The notes under the pieces are model-generated. The model was not told the DNA's origin. It saw only the letters and a list, made by a program, of their open reading frames with translations, and did no database searches. A DNA stretch of 64,000 nucleotides, taken from the NCBI RefSeq assembly GCF_002591895.1, contig NZ_NISX01000010.1, forward strand, positions 104,945-168,944. Direction: 5' to 3'. This DNA is from Lacimicrobium alkaliphilum. Its GTDB lineage: Bacteria > Pseudomonadota > Gammaproteobacteria > Enterobacterales > Alteromonadaceae. The position numbers were made by a program, and so were the translations under genes. Of this stretch, positions 41,794 through 51,528 are shown piece after piece. Position 1 is the first letter of the stretch. The number at the start of each line of letters is the position of its first letter.

Positions 41794-44169
41794 ATGTCCC
41801 GTTTCCGGACTCTGCCCGCTATTAAACTCGTTATTGCTGCGCTGTTTGCGCTGGCCGTAATTCTATCCATAAGCGCCTTTGTGTTGCTCAGGGCCAGTTT
41901 ACCTCAGCTTGAAGGACAGCTCTCTCTCAAAGGCCTGGGTCAGTCTGTCAGTCTTAACAGAGACCGCAATGGTATGGCGGTCATCGATGCTGATAATCGC
42001 CGTGACCTGGCCATGGCCACCGGCTTTGTGCACGCCCAGGAACGTTTTTTTCAGATGGATTTATTAAGGCGCAATGCTGCAGGAGAGCTTTCTTTCCTGT
42101 TTGGCCGGGCCGCCCTTGAGCGAGACCGGGAAATTGGTCTGCACCGGTTCAGACAGAGGGCCCGGGAACGTTTGAATACTATGCCGGCAAAGGACAAAGC
42201 GTTGCTTGATGCTTACGCTGACGGTGTGAATCAGGGTATCAGGGCGCTTTCAGCCAAACCGTTTGAGTACTATTTGATTCAGGCCGAATTACAGCCCTGG
42301 CAAGCACAGGATACACTGCTGGTACTGTTCAGCATGTACCTGGATCTGCAGTATCATGATGGCCGTCGCGATCTGAGCCTGGATTTAATCAAACGCTATC
42401 TCCCCGCCCCGTTGTATAACTTTCTGCATCCTGCGGGCAGCCACTGGGATGCTCCCGTTGATAACAGTGTCAGAGCCGCCTCAAAGATTCCGCCAACCTC
42501 CTGGCCAAAGGTAGCTGCCACAGCAAATGTCCTCACCGATGGTGAATCAGAGGACTTATTGCCCGGTAGCAATAACTGGGCTGTTGGTGGTCAGTTGACC
42601 CCCTATGGCTCGGCTATGCTGGCCAATGATATGCATCTCGGCATTCGTGTTCCTAACATCTGGTATCGCTTACAACTCAATTGGCAGGATCACAGTTCGA
42701 CGCATCAGGTTACGGGTCTGTCGCTGCCTGGTACACCACTGGTTGTGGTGGGTACCAATACCAGACTGGCCTGGGGCTTTACCAACAGCTATGGAGACTG
42801 GAGTGATCTGATTCGTCTGAAACTGGATGAAACCGGTGAGCGATATCTGACCCCGCAAGGCTACACATCGTTTAGCTACCCGACCCGGAATATTGAAATA
42901 AAAGGTGAACAACCCGAAAAACAGCGGATAAAAGAGACCATCTGGGGGCCGGTGATTGGTGAAGATGAAAATGGCAGGCCACTGGTTTACCGCTGGGTTG
43001 CTCATGACCCGCAGGGAGCCAACCTGAACTTGCTTGCCATGGAGGCGGCAACGGATGTTGAGCAAGGTGTTGCCATCGCTGCCTCAGTGGGCATACCGGC
43101 ACAGAATATTATGCTGGCCGATGCGCAGGGCAATATAGGCTGGACGATCGCCGGACCAATGCCAATTCGTTTTGGCTTTGACGGCCGTTATATCAGTGAC
43201 TGGAGTGATGGTTCAATGGGTTGGGCCGGCTATCGCCAGGGCGCGGATTACCCGACAATGATCAACCCACAAAATCAACGTTTGTGGACGGCTAATTCCA
43301 GAGTCATTGGGGGCAAGGACTACGACAAGATTGGTGACGGTGGCTATGCACTGGGAGCCCGGGCGCAACAAATCAGAGACCAGCTGCTGGCAAAAACGAC
43401 ATTTACCGAAGATGATTTTTTAGCAATACAAATGGACAACAGAGCCTTATTCCTGAGCCCATGGCGGGACCTGATGCTGACACAAATACTGCCGGAGAGT
43501 TCGCATCCTCAGGCTTCAGTCATTAGCCAACTGCTAAATAACTGGTCAGCAAGAGCAGATAGCGAAAGTCTTGCCTATCTTCTGGTGCGCCAGTTCAGGC
43601 TTACCTTAAGAGATACTGTCTATCAGGACTTGCTCAGACTGATGCAGGAAAAACACCCTGATTTCAGTTATCGAGCAATCCGTAATCAACTAGAGATCCC
43701 GCTTTGGCAGCTTGTTACTGAACAACCCACTCACCTCTTACCTGAAGGGTTTGATAGCTGGGCGTCATTATTTGAATTAACACTGAAAAAAATGCTGCAG
43801 AATCTGACCAAAGAATACGGCAACTGGCAGGAGCTGAGTTGGGGCAAGGTAAACCAGGTTCAGATAAAGCACCCCTTAAGTGATTTTGTGCCACTTCTGG
43901 GAATACTGACGGATATGCCACAGCGGCCACTGGCCGGTGACAGTTTTATGCCCAATGTTTCTCGTCACGACTTTGGGGCCTCGCAGCGACTTGTCGTCTC
44001 TCCGGGTCAGGAGCAACATGCCATACTGAATATGCCATCCAGTCAGAGTGGCCACCCTTTAACCCCCTATTTTAATCACGGACATGAAGCCTGGCGAACT
44101 GGTGAACCAACGCCACTATTACCTGGCAGAATTGACTACAGACTAAAATTAACCCCGGATAATGATTGA
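41794..44169 (+). CDS. Penicillin acylase family N-terminal nucleophile amidase
   Basis: 791 residues. N-terminal membrane/signal segment (about 10-32), alpha-chain region with GFVHAQERFFQMDLLRRNAAGELS, then the autocleavage site at G258-S259. SNNWAVGG starts the beta chain with S259 as nucleophile. The relatives cleave penicillins, cephalosporins or acyl-homoserine lactones; specificity cannot be read here, but quorum-signal degradation is a reasonable candidate. It is transcribed alone. Its stop codon overlaps the pheA promoter -35. Confidence 0.93.
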   Translation: MSRFRTLPAIKLVIAALFALAVILSISAFVLLRASLPQLEGQLSLKGLGQSVSLNRDRNGMAVIDADNRRDLAMATGFVHAQERFFQMDLLRRNAAGELSFLFGRAALERDREIGLHRFRQRARERLNTMPAKDKALLDAYADGVNQGIRALSAKPFEYYLIQAELQPWQAQDTLLVLFSMYLDLQYHDGRRDLSLDLIKRYLPAPLYNFLHPAGSHWDAPVDNSVRAASKIPPTSWPKVAATANVLTDGESEDLLPGSNNWAVGGQLTPYGSAMLANDMHLGIRVPNIWYRLQLNWQDHSSTHQVTGLSLPGTPLVVVGTNTRLAWGFTNSYGDWSDLIRLKLDETGERYLTPQGYTSFSYPTRNIEIKGEQPEKQRIKETIWGPVIGEDENGRPLVYRWVAHDPQGANLNLLAMEAATDVEQGVAIAASVGIPAQNIMLADAQGNIGWTIAGPMPIRFGFDGRYISDWSDGSMGWAGYRQGADYPTMINPQNQRLWTANSRVIGGKDYDKIGDGGYALGARAQQIRDQLLAKTTFTEDDFLAIQMDNRALFLSPWRDLMLTQILPESSHPQASVISQLLNNWSARADSESLAYLLVRQFRLTLRDTVYQDLLRLMQEKHPDFSYRAIRNQLEIPLWQLVTEQPTHLLPEGFDSWASLFELTLKKMLQNLTKEYGNWQELSWGKVNQVQIKHPLSDFVPLLGILTDMPQRPLAGDSFMPNVSRHDFGASQRLVVSPGQEQHAILNMPSSQSGHPLTPYFNHGHEAWRTGEPTPLLPGRIDYRLKLTPDND

Positions 44170-44194
44170 CAAAAACCGGTACAAACCATAAATT
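44166..44194 (+). promoter_or_regulatory. Promoter of the pheL-pheA unit
   Basis: Perfect -35 TTGACA (44166-44171), 17-base spacer, -10 TAAATT (44189-44194). It overlaps the last codons of the penicillin acylase gene. Transcription would start very close to the leader peptide ATG at 44202, so either the leader is nearly leaderless or a second promoter is used. Confidence 0.5.
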
Positions 44195-44201
44195 CACTGA
44201 T

Positions 44202-44261
44202 ATGAAAATGTTTATCCTACTTTTTGCGCACTTTTTTAGCTCGTCCACCTCGGGAGGCTGA
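44202..44261 (+). CDS. pheL: Phenylalanine operon leader peptide
   Basis: A 19-codon frame with four phenylalanines, including a consecutive pair (MKMFILLFAHFFSSSTSGG). It lies directly upstream of a terminator and pheA, as E. coli pheL does. When charged tRNA-Phe is scarce the ribosome should pause at the TTT codons. Its end contains GGGAGG (44252-44257), which can pair with the terminator's left arm CCTCCC (44286-44291) and block termination. Confidence 0.8.
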   Translation: MKMFILLFAHFFSSSTSGG

Positions 44262-44308
44262 CTTTTGCGTGAAAGGCAAACAAAACCTCCCAATCGGGAG
44301 GTTTTTTT
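44252..44308 (+). terminator. pheA attenuator
   Basis: AACCTCCC (44284-44291) and GGGAGGTT (44296-44303) form the terminator, followed by a T run to 44308. The same CCTCCC can instead pair with GGGAGG at 44252-44257, which also has a weak partner CCTC just before it. The two stems exclude each other, the layout of phenylalanine attenuation. The remaining bases to 44469 hold no gene. Confidence 0.85.
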
Positions 44309-44469
44309 ATGTCCGGGGATGGGCGCGACTAAAACTGTCAATACGCTCTCCCTGGTATTGGTAATGCCGGAACTGCCAGTAAGGTTTTTCCGACCATATA
44401 CGGGGCAAAATACGGATTTCTGACACACAGGAATCATAACAACAGCAAAAACGCGAGATCACGCAGGCC

Positions 44470-45660
44470 ATGACTGACTATCAACACAAACTGGAACAAA
44501 TACGACGGGACATCAGCGCCCTGGATGCCGAACTCCTTGAATTGCTGGCCAAACGACAGCAATTTACCAATCAGGTGGCACGAACCAAAATTGACGCCCA
44601 TATGCAGGTCAGAGATACCAGCCGTGAAGAGCAGCTGCTGATAAAACTGATTAAACAAGGTCAGAAAATTGGACTGACGCCCCAGTATGTCACCCAGCTT
44701 TTTCATGTCATTATCGAAGATTCAGTGCTGAATCAGCAAATGTTGCTGGCACAAAAAGCCAATCCGGACAATGCCCTGCCTCTCAACAGAGTCGCGTTTT
44801 TAGGTGACAAAGGTTCCTATAGCTATCTGGCAACACAGAAGTATTTCTCCCGGCGTCCGGGCGATCTGGCAGAGATGGGTTGTCAGAGCTTTGATGAAAT
44901 AATACAGGCTGTGGAAACCAATGAAGCCGATTATGGCGTGCTCCCCATTGAGAACACTTCATCCGGCAGTATTAATGAGGTTTATGATCTGCTCCAACAT
45001 ACGCATCTTTCAATTATAGGCGAGCTTACTCACCCGGTTGAACATGCCATGCTGGTAGCAACAGATACCGAAATAAGCCAGCTAAAAACCCTTTACGCTC
45101 ATCCGCAGGTATTTTCCCAGTGCAGTCACTTTCTTGCCGAATTGGGTAATATTGAAGTAAAACCTACAGATAGCACCTCTGCGGCCATGCTCCGGGTCAG
45201 TGAACTGGCAGACCCACAAGTTGCTGCCATAGGCAGTGCAGCAGGTGGCGCCCTGTATGGCCTGAGCCCAATTAAGTCCAATCTTGCTAACCAGAAAGAA
45301 AACCATAGCCGCTTCATCGTAATCGCCAGAAAAGCCGTCAGAGTTCCCCTGCAGATCCCCGCCAAAACGACTCTGGTCATGAGTACAGTGCAAAAGCCCG
45401 GTGCTCTGGTGGAAGCTCTGACAGTGCTCAGAGACAACAACATCAATATGACAAAGCTCGAATCCCGGCCCATTAACGGTAACCCGTGGGAGGAAATGTT
45501 TTATATTGATGTGGAAGGAAATCTACAGGACGGACCCATGCAAAAAGCGATGGATGCGCTGCGCGGCATGACGCGTTACCTTAAGGTATTGGGGTGTTAC
45601 CCTACTGAAGAAGTCAGCCCAACCAGAGTGGCGGCTGCCAGTGCTCTAAGAGAAGGATAA
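44470..45660 (+). CDS. pheA: Bifunctional chorismate mutase/prephenate dehydratase (P-protein)
   Basis: 396 residues. Chorismate mutase domain (about 1-90: IRRDISALDAELLELLAKR). Prephenate dehydratase (about 105-290: VAFLGDKGSYS, PIENTSSGSINEVYDLL). The ACT domain (about 298-380) holds the phenylalanine-binding motifs GALVEAL and ESRP. It converts chorismate to phenylpyruvate in phenylalanine synthesis and is feedback-inhibited through the ACT domain. A leader peptide and attenuator upstream add transcriptional control. Length matches E. coli PheA. Confidence 0.97.
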   Translation: MTDYQHKLEQIRRDISALDAELLELLAKRQQFTNQVARTKIDAHMQVRDTSREEQLLIKLIKQGQKIGLTPQYVTQLFHVIIEDSVLNQQMLLAQKANPDNALPLNRVAFLGDKGSYSYLATQKYFSRRPGDLAEMGCQSFDEIIQAVETNEADYGVLPIENTSSGSINEVYDLLQHTHLSIIGELTHPVEHAMLVATDTEISQLKTLYAHPQVFSQCSHFLAELGNIEVKPTDSTSAAMLRVSELADPQVAAIGSAAGGALYGLSPIKSNLANQKENHSRFIVIARKAVRVPLQIPAKTTLVMSTVQKPGALVEALTVLRDNNINMTKLESRPINGNPWEEMFYIDVEGNLQDGPMQKAMDALRGMTRYLKVLGCYPTEEVSPTRVAAASALREG

Positions 45661-45690
45661 AGGCTCATTCCCTGAGCCACTTGAGATAGC

Positions 45691-46041
45691 TTATTCTGCG
45701 CCGGGCTGTTCGGTTTTAGGCTGATGCTTTGCAGCCGCTTCTTTCACCAGGGGCTGCAACTCACCTTGCTGGAACATTTCGAGAATAATATCGCAGCCAC
45801 CAACAAGCTCGCCTTCTACCCAAAGTTGCGGGAAAGTAGGCCAGTCGGCATAAACCGGCAGTTCGGCACGAATATCGGGGTTTTGCAGAATGTCCACATA
45901 GGCAAACTGTTCACCACAAGACATCAGGGCCTGAGTTGCCTGGGCTGAAAAACCGCAGCTGGGCAGCTTGGGTGACCCTTTCATGTAAATAAGGATGGGG
46001 TTTTCAGCAATTTGCTGTTTGATCTTTTCCAATGTTTCCAT
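45691..46041 (-). CDS. grxD: Monothiol glutaredoxin Grx4
   Basis: 116 residues. Active site CGFS at 29-32, with MKGSP before and the glutathione-binding WPTFPQLWV and GGCDI after. Such proteins carry or deliver [2Fe-2S] clusters as glutathione-bridged dimers. The C-terminal tail (after about 105) is longer and more polar than usual. It is divergent from sodB. Confidence 0.96.
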   Translation of the reverse strand: METLEKIKQQIAENPILIYMKGSPKLPSCGFSAQATQALMSCGEQFAYVDILQNPDIRAELPVYADWPTFPQLWVEGELVGGCDIILEMFQQGELQPLVKEAAAKHQPKTEQPGAE

Positions 46042-46194
46042 GGTAAGTGCCTCTTGTTAGTCAAAAATGATATCTGGTACCGATTGTACCTGTTTTCAAC
46101 AACTGACCCCAGAGGAATCATGTTATCTGAACAATGACGCGTCAAACTGAATAGACTAAAACGGATAGTTATATTAAGTGGTGTACGCAAGCGG

Positions 46195-46224
46195 TTGATT
46201 TTAGTCCATTCACTCCCATATAAG
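46195..46224 (+). promoter_or_regulatory. Probable sodB promoter
   Basis: TTGATT (46195-46200) and TATAAG (46219-46224) are 18 bases apart. The leader to the sodB ATG is then about 125 bases, enough for small-RNA control as in E. coli. Otherwise the 313-base gap 46042-46354 holds no gene. Confidence 0.4.
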
Positions 46225-46354
46225 GGTGACAGGTAAGAACTGTTAAACTAGTATCTACAACAATCTGACAACGACACCGGTATCCACCCTGTTCATTGGA
46301 TAAGAAAACAAAGGGGTGATATCACTTTTTTTATCGTAAACATGGAGAATCAAT

Positions 46355-46936
46355 ATGGCTTTTGAATTACCCCCACTTCCCTATGAAAAGAATGCCCTTG
46401 AGCCGCATATTTCTGCCGAAACCCTTGAGTACCACCATGGTAAACACCATGCAACTTACGTTACAAAACTCAATGGCCTGATTGAAGGCAAAGATCTGGA
46501 AAACAAAAGCCTTGAAGAGATCATAAAATCTTCAGATGGCGGTGTTTTCAATAATGCGGCGCAAATCTGGAATCATACTTTCTATTGGCACAGCCTGAGC
46601 CCCAACGGTGGTGGCGAGCCCAGTGGTGCACTGGCAGATGCCATCAATGCCAAGTGGGGTTCTTTTGCCGCGTTCAAAGAGGCGTTTAATGACAAAGCGG
46701 TTAACAACTTTGGTTCAAGCTGGACCTGGCTGGTGAAAAAAGCTGACGGCAGCCTGGATATTGTCAATACCAGTAATGCCGGCACGCCGATCACAGAGGA
46801 AGGGGTTACCCCATTGTTAACCGTCGACTTGTGGGAACACGCTTACTACATCGACTATCGTAACCTGCGTCCGAAGTACCTGGAAGGTTTCTGGGCATTG
46901 GCAAACTGGGAGTTTGCCGCTAAAAACTTCAGCTGA
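46355..46936 (+). CDS. sodB: Iron superoxide dismutase
   Basis: 193 residues. Metal ligands H27, H74, D158 and H162 ([10 protein letters not shown]). Q70 in [13 protein letters not shown] and the GSSWTWLV stretch mark the iron rather than manganese type. It removes superoxide in the cytoplasm. It starts at the ATG after GGAGAAT. A bidirectional terminator follows. Confidence 0.97.
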   Translation: MAFELPPLPYEKNALEPHISAETLEYHHGKHHATYVTKLNGLIEGKDLENKSLEEIIKSSDGGVFNNAAQIWNHTFYWHSLSPNGGGEPSGALADAINAKWGSFAAFKEAFNDKAVNNFGSSWTWLVKKADGSLDIVNTSNAGTPITEEGVTPLLTVDLWEHAYYIDYRNLRPKYLEGFWALANWEFAAKNFS

Positions 46937-46960
46937 TAGTTAACCTTTAGTACTCGTAAT

Positions 46961-46990
46961 AAAAAAAAGCGCCTCCGGGCGCTTTTTTTT
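46961..46990. terminator. Bidirectional terminator between sodB and fadR
   Basis: AGCGCC (46968-46973) pairs with GGCGCT (46978-46983), loop TCCG, with eight A before and eight T after, so it serves both converging genes. Confidence 0.9.
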
Positions 46991-47110
46991 GGCTAAACCT
47001 TAGCTGTGGTTGATACACAGAACAAAGGGCCTGTCACAACCTCTAATGGTTTTGATCAGGTTGTGTTTTATGGGTTTACCAGATTTACCTGGATTCGCCA
47101 TAAATGGCTC

Positions 47111-47821
47111 TTAGTCCACCAGCCCGGTGGGCATATCCCCGCGAATTTCATTCCAGATTTCACCGCTGTCCATACCGTATTTTCGAATCAGCATGGGTAC
47201 TTTCTCATGCTCGCCCTGACGGGCTAATTGCAGCAGTTGGGTATAATGATCTCTGGCCAGCTGGCGGGATTTCGGATTAGAGAAATAATAGCTGCCGATC
47301 CGGGCATACAGCCCACGAAAACCATTCATCATCAATACAAAGACACGATTACCCGAGGCCATCGCCAGATCGTGGTTAATTTTGTAATCAAAATCTGCAA
47401 ACGCCTGGCCGTCTTCAGGCAAATCCACAAAGCCTTCGAGGAGCTTTGCCGACTCTTCAGGGGCATTTTTAAAGGCACGGCGAATAAACACGGCGCTCAC
47501 ACTGGTGCGTGCGGCAAGCAGGTGATCAACCAGTTCGGGTATGCCTTCCTCGTCCAGTCGGGCAAGGGTTTCGAGAATATTCAGACCGCAGGTTTCCCAG
47601 AAATTATTAACTTTGGTGGGTTTGCCGTGCTGTATGGTCAACCAGCCATCACGGGCCAGCCGCTGCAAGACTTCCCGCAATGTGGTGCGGGTAACGCCTA
47701 TCAGCTCTGACAGTTCACGCTCAGCGGGAAGTATGGTGCCAGGAGGAAACCTGCCACTCCATATGGATTCGACAATATACTCTTCCGCAAAGCCGGCGGG
47801 ACTCTGAGCCTTATAGATCAT
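47111..47821 (-). CDS. fadR: Fatty acid metabolism regulator FadR
   Basis: 236 residues. GntR-family winged helix (about 8-72) almost identical to E. coli FadR ([58 protein letters not shown]), then the all-helical acyl-CoA-binding domain. Binding of long-chain acyl-CoA releases DNA, derepressing beta-oxidation genes and lowering fabA/fabB activation. The start at 47821 is chosen by alignment; the reading from 47833 adds four unsupported residues. It is divergent from dsbB. Confidence 0.96.
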   Translation of the reverse strand: MIYKAQSPAGFAEEYIVESIWSGRFPPGTILPAERELSELIGVTRTTLREVLQRLARDGWLTIQHGKPTKVNNFWETCGLNILETLARLDEEGIPELVDHLLAARTSVSAVFIRRAFKNAPEESAKLLEGFVDLPEDGQAFADFDYKINHDLAMASGNRVFVLMMNGFRGLYARIGSYYFSNPKSRQLARDHYTQLLQLARQGEHEKVPMLIRKYGMDSGEIWNEIRGDMPTGLVD

Positions 47822-47972
47822 GCAAAAACTCACTTAAGGTTATTATTGTTATGGTCACTGATGCGAAGTCAGCCTCTGTTAACTGATTGTACCAGATGTT
47901 GTCACCAATTAAAGTTACTCTTTTATCGTCAGGACGTGGCAGAATTAACCTTAAAACGGAGAATCAACACGA

Positions 47973-48494
47973 ATGAAAAGCTTTTCCTATCTGAAACAGA
48001 TTTCCCGCTCGCGCAGCGCCTGGGCGTTACTATTGTTATCAGCTTTATTGCTCGAAGCTATTGCATTGTATTTTCAGTATGGAATGGGTCTGGAACCCTG
48101 CATCATGTGTATCTATCAACGAAATGCAGTTTTCGGTATTGCCCTGGCTGCAATGATAGGTTTGAGTATGCCGGATAAGATACTCATCAGGTGGATAGCC
48201 ATTATTGGCTGGGGCATTTCCTCCATCTGGGGCTTACTGATCGCCATCGAGCACGTAGAGATTCAGACAGCGGCCAATCCCTTTTTTGCATCCTGTGAAA
48301 TTGTACCGAACTTTCCGGGTTGGTTACCCCTACATGAGTGGATGCCGGCGATCTTTGCCGCAACCGGAGATTGCGGAAATATAGACTGGTCATTTTTTGG
48401 CATGAGTATGCCACAGTGGATGATTATTACGTTCGCTGTTTACAGCCTGATTTGGCTATCAGTGCTGCTTTCCCAGTTTAAAAAGACGCGATAA
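47973..48494 (+). CDS. dsbB: Disulfide bond formation protein DsbB
   Basis: 173 residues, four transmembrane helices. Periplasmic loop 1 holds C43 and C46 (CIMC) and loop 2 holds C108 and C134. Together they pass electrons from DsbA to ubiquinone, keeping DsbA oxidised. In E. coli fadR and dsbB are also near each other, with nhaB between. Here nhaB is absent and a different sodium/proton antiporter operon (Mrp) follows convergently, two bases away. Confidence 0.96.
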   Translation: MKSFSYLKQISRSRSAWALLLLSALLLEAIALYFQYGMGLEPCIMCIYQRNAVFGIALAAMIGLSMPDKILIRWIAIIGWGISSIWGLLIAIEHVEIQTAANPFFASCEIVPNFPGWLPLHEWMPAIFAATGDCGNIDWSFFGMSMPQWMIITFAVYSLIWLSVLLSQFKKTR

Positions 48495-48496
48495 GG

Positions 48497-48871
48497 TTAC
48501 TGTTTTTCCTGCTCCTCCGGCGGAAGCTGCATACGGGCGGTTGTCACATGCCGCTGATTACGGGTCCGCTTCATCATTGTCACTTCATGATGAAGCGCCA
48601 CTTTGGCCAGAATATGGGCGGTTACAGGTGCGGTTATCACCAGAAACAACGTGATCAGCAATTCATGAATGGTCAGGTGACCGTATTGGTGAGACATATA
48701 CACCATCGACCCCACGAGTATACCGCCAAGCCCCAGCGTAGTGGCTTTGGTCGGCGCGTGCAGCCGTACATAGAGATCTTTAAGCCGGATTAGCCCAATC
48801 GATCCGACTAAAACAAACAGCCCGCCCAGTAACAGCAAACTGGAAATTAATAACTCCACCCAGAAATTCAT
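48497..48871 (-). CDS. mrpG: Mrp antiporter subunit G
   Basis: 124 residues with three hydrophobic segments. MnhG/PhaG pattern (GLIRLKDLYVRLHAPTKATTLG) and a polar C-terminal tail. Last gene of the six-gene Mrp operon, whose complex exchanges Na+ or K+ for protons across the inner membrane. Confidence 0.93.
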   Translation of the reverse strand: MNFWVELLISSLLLLGGLFVLVGSIGLIRLKDLYVRLHAPTKATTLGLGGILVGSMVYMSHQYGHLTIHELLITLFLVITAPVTAHILAKVALHHEVTMMKRTRNQRHVTTARMQLPPEEQEKQ

Positions 48872-48879
48872 ATCAACTC

Positions 48880-49149
48880 CTACTCTATAATATCGCCACG
48901 CAGCAAATACTTACCAAATGCCACACTACTGACAAAGCCCAGCATCGCGATCAACAGCGCCGCTTCAAAGTAAAGTTGTGTGCCACTGTACATACCGTAA
49001 AGCAGTATCAAAGCGATACTATTGATATACATGGTATCCAGCGCCAGTATCCTGTCCACCACATGGGGACCGATCAGCAAACGCCAAAGATTCAAAACCA
49101 GCGCGACGCAAAGCATTACGCCCACTGCGATCATGCTCCACTCTAACAT
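48880..49149 (-). CDS. mrpF: Mrp antiporter subunit F
   Basis: 89 residues, three transmembrane segments. MnhF/PhaF pattern (RLLIGPHVVDRILALDTMYIN). The start overlaps the end of subunit E by seven bases. Confidence 0.93.
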   Translation of the reverse strand: MLEWSMIAVGVMLCVALVLNLWRLLIGPHVVDRILALDTMYINSIALILLYGMYSGTQLYFEAALLIAMLGFVSSVAFGKYLLRGDIIE

Positions 49150-49643
49150 GCGAATATCTCCTTAATCGCGGCTTCATAGCGCTGTTTAATAAGATTAATG
49201 ATCTGTTGCTCATCCTCAGGCATGTCAAGTACATGCACATACAACCACTTTCTGTCTTTGGTCACCTCTGCGCTGACGGTACCGGGCGTCATCGTTACCG
49301 TACTGGCCAACACTGTAATAGGCAGGGTGGTGTCCAAATCCAGCGGAACTGCTACAAAGCCGGGTTTGATGCGGCGCATAGGCCCAACCACCAACAATGC
49401 CACCTGAATATTAGCCACCACAATATCACCGAGCACCATCAGCACATACCGAAAGGCCCTGAACGGGCGAACAATCCTGGGTTGTGGTACCTGAAGAGGA
49501 GCGCAGATCAGTGGAATACAAATAGCCAGCACAGAGCCCAGAATAATATGTCCCAGACTCACGGAGCCATTTAACATTAACCACACTACCAACAGCAGCA
49601 AGCTGTGAAACGGCATAGGCAACCAGCGTGATCTGAGATTCAT
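49143..49643 (-). CDS. mrpE: Mrp antiporter subunit E
   Basis: 166 residues. Two or three N-terminal membrane segments and a cytoplasmic domain with STVTMTPGTVSAEV and the C-terminal YVHVLDMPE, as in MnhE/PhaE. It overlaps subunit D by four bases. Confidence 0.93.
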   Translation of the reverse strand: MNLRSRWLPMPFHSLLLLVVWLMLNGSVSLGHIILGSVLAICIPLICAPLQVPQPRIVRPFRAFRYVLMVLGDIVVANIQVALLVVGPMRRIKPGFVAVPLDLDTTLPITVLASTVTMTPGTVSAEVTKDRKWLYVHVLDMPEDEQQIINLIKQRYEAAIKEIFAC

Positions 49644-51166
49644 TTGGTCGCCTCCTGTAAATTCATCACCTCAAACAACCCTTGTAACTGATGTAATTCA
49701 GTAGCAGCAGCGGTGGTGTAATCTGTCACCACAGCGCCAAAGATCACCATCAGCGGCGATCCCAGCAACAATAAAATGACTGCGGATACCTGCCAGCGCG
49801 ACACTCTCTGCACCTGAGATCTATCGCCTTCACCGGTGTACCTCCAGAACATAGTGGTTCCGGCCCGTGATAGTGCAATAATAGTAATTAAACCAGCGAT
49901 CAGAATAATCGGCCATATCCACAGTATTTCTGCGGCACTATGTGCCGATTGAAGTACCACCAGTTTGCCGATAAATCCGGAAAACGGAGGCAAGCCGGCT
50001 ACTGTCATTGCCCCGACAAAAAACAGGATCCCTAAAAGTGCCGGCTGGCTTACTTTACGTGCCATCACAAACCAATCCAGGGCTTTGCCGCGCTGTTGAC
50101 CAACCATGTCAGCAATCAGAAACAATGCACCGGTAACCAATGTACTGTGCACCAGGTAGAACAAACCGGCTGCCGTCGCTTGTGGTGTACGCAGTGCAAA
50201 GGCAATGAGCAGTGTGCCCACGGAAATCACCACCAGATTAGCCGACAGGTGACGTAAGTTGGGGCTGGCCAGAGCGCCGATAGAACCCACAATAATGGTC
50301 AGAAACGCCAGCGGCCAAATCCACGGCTGAACCATATTGGCCAACTCTCCCGCCTGTTCACCAAAAATAACCGTGTAGACGCGGAAAATACCGTAAATTC
50401 CAACTTTAGTCATAATCGCAAACAATGCCGCCACCGGAGCGCTGGCAGCGGCGTAGGTTCTGGGCAACCAAAAGTGTAATGGCAACATGGCTGCCTTGAG
50501 GCCAAATACGATCAACAACAATAAGCCACCCGCCTTGGCGATCACCTGCTCACCGGCAGATAACTGCGCAATGCGCAGCGCCATATCGGCAATATTGAGG
50601 GTGCCGGTGGTTCCATATAAGGTCCCTAAGGCAAACAGGAACAGACTCGACCCAATCAGGTTGAGAATCACATAATGCACATTAGCGAGCGTCTTCTGCT
50701 TGCCTCCACCGTGAATAAGCAAAGCGTAAGAGGCAATCAACAGCACCTCGAAAAATACGAACAGATTAAACAAGTCTCCGGTCAGAAATGCCCCATTGAT
50801 ACCCATTAACTGGAATTGCAGCAACGGATGAAAGTATTTGCCTTCTCTGTCAACGCCGGCAAACGCATAGAGCGTTGCGCCAAGCCCCAGTATACCGTTG
50901 AGCACCACCAGCAACATTGACAGTCTGTCTGCAAATAGCACGATACCAAAAGGCGCCTGCCAGTTTCCCAGCGCATAAAACGTCGGCCCCTGTTGCATAA
51001 CCTGGAGCATTAAGCCCACAGAGCAACTAATCTGCAATACCATCAACAGCAGTGCTGCAAATCTCCGGCGCTGGTAGTTTTCCGGCCCGGAAAAAGGCGG
51101 CAACAGCATAAACAAGCCCCCAAATAACGGGAGCAGGATGGGCAAAACAGCCAAATGCATGCTCAT
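49640..51166 (-). CDS. mrpD: Mrp antiporter subunit D
   Basis: 508 residues, about fourteen transmembrane helices, homologous to the proton-pumping NuoM/NuoN subunits of complex I (FFEVLLIASYALLIHG, LKAAMLPLHFWLPRTYAAASAPVAAL has the conserved lysine and histidine). It probably forms one ion path of the antiporter. Overlaps of four bases at each end couple it to C and E. Confidence 0.95.
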   Translation of the reverse strand: MSMHLAVLPILLPLFGGLFMLLPPFSGPENYQRRRFAALLLMVLQISCSVGLMLQVMQQGPTFYALGNWQAPFGIVLFADRLSMLLVVLNGILGLGATLYAFAGVDREGKYFHPLLQFQLMGINGAFLTGDLFNLFVFFEVLLIASYALLIHGGGKQKTLANVHYVILNLIGSSLFLFALGTLYGTTGTLNIADMALRIAQLSAGEQVIAKAGGLLLLIVFGLKAAMLPLHFWLPRTYAAASAPVAALFAIMTKVGIYGIFRVYTVIFGEQAGELANMVQPWIWPLAFLTIIVGSIGALASPNLRHLSANLVVISVGTLLIAFALRTPQATAAGLFYLVHSTLVTGALFLIADMVGQQRGKALDWFVMARKVSQPALLGILFFVGAMTVAGLPPFSGFIGKLVVLQSAHSAAEILWIWPIILIAGLITIIALSRAGTTMFWRYTGEGDRSQVQRVSRWQVSAVILLLLGSPLMVIFGAVVTDYTTAAATELHQLQGLFEVMNLQEATK

Positions 51167-51528
51167 ACTTTACCCCGCGTTGGTTTGATGGCCTGATCGG
51201 CGTCCGGAGGCTCTCGTCCATCGACAAAATCATTGCCCAAATCAGCCCGGGCCCGCATCGCCAGAATTACAACAAATGCAATCATCGCAAAGCCGATCAC
51301 AATCGCTGTTAACACCAGAGCTTGCGGCAAAGGATCCGTATAGGAGTCAGATATACCCAGAATTGCAGCACCGTCGAGCTGCAGACGACCGCTGGAAAAC
51401 AAAAACAGATTTACCGCATAAGAGAGCAGTGTTAAGCCCAGTACGACCGGAAAAGTTCGTCCGCGCAAGCAAAGAAAAATACCGCAAAAGGTCAGCATGC
51501 CGACACAAAATACATACAATGCTTCCAT
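51163..51528 (-). CDS. mrpC: Mrp antiporter subunit C
   Basis: 121 residues, three transmembrane helices, NuoK-like (FLCLRGRTFPVVLGLTLLSYAVNLFLF; DPLPQALVLTAIVIGFA). The start shares one base with the stop of the A subunit (TAATG). Confidence 0.94.
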   Translation of the reverse strand: MEALYVFCVGMLTFCGIFLCLRGRTFPVVLGLTLLSYAVNLFLFSSGRLQLDGAAILGISDSYTDPLPQALVLTAIVIGFAMIAFVVILAMRARADLGNDFVDGREPPDADQAIKPTRGKV

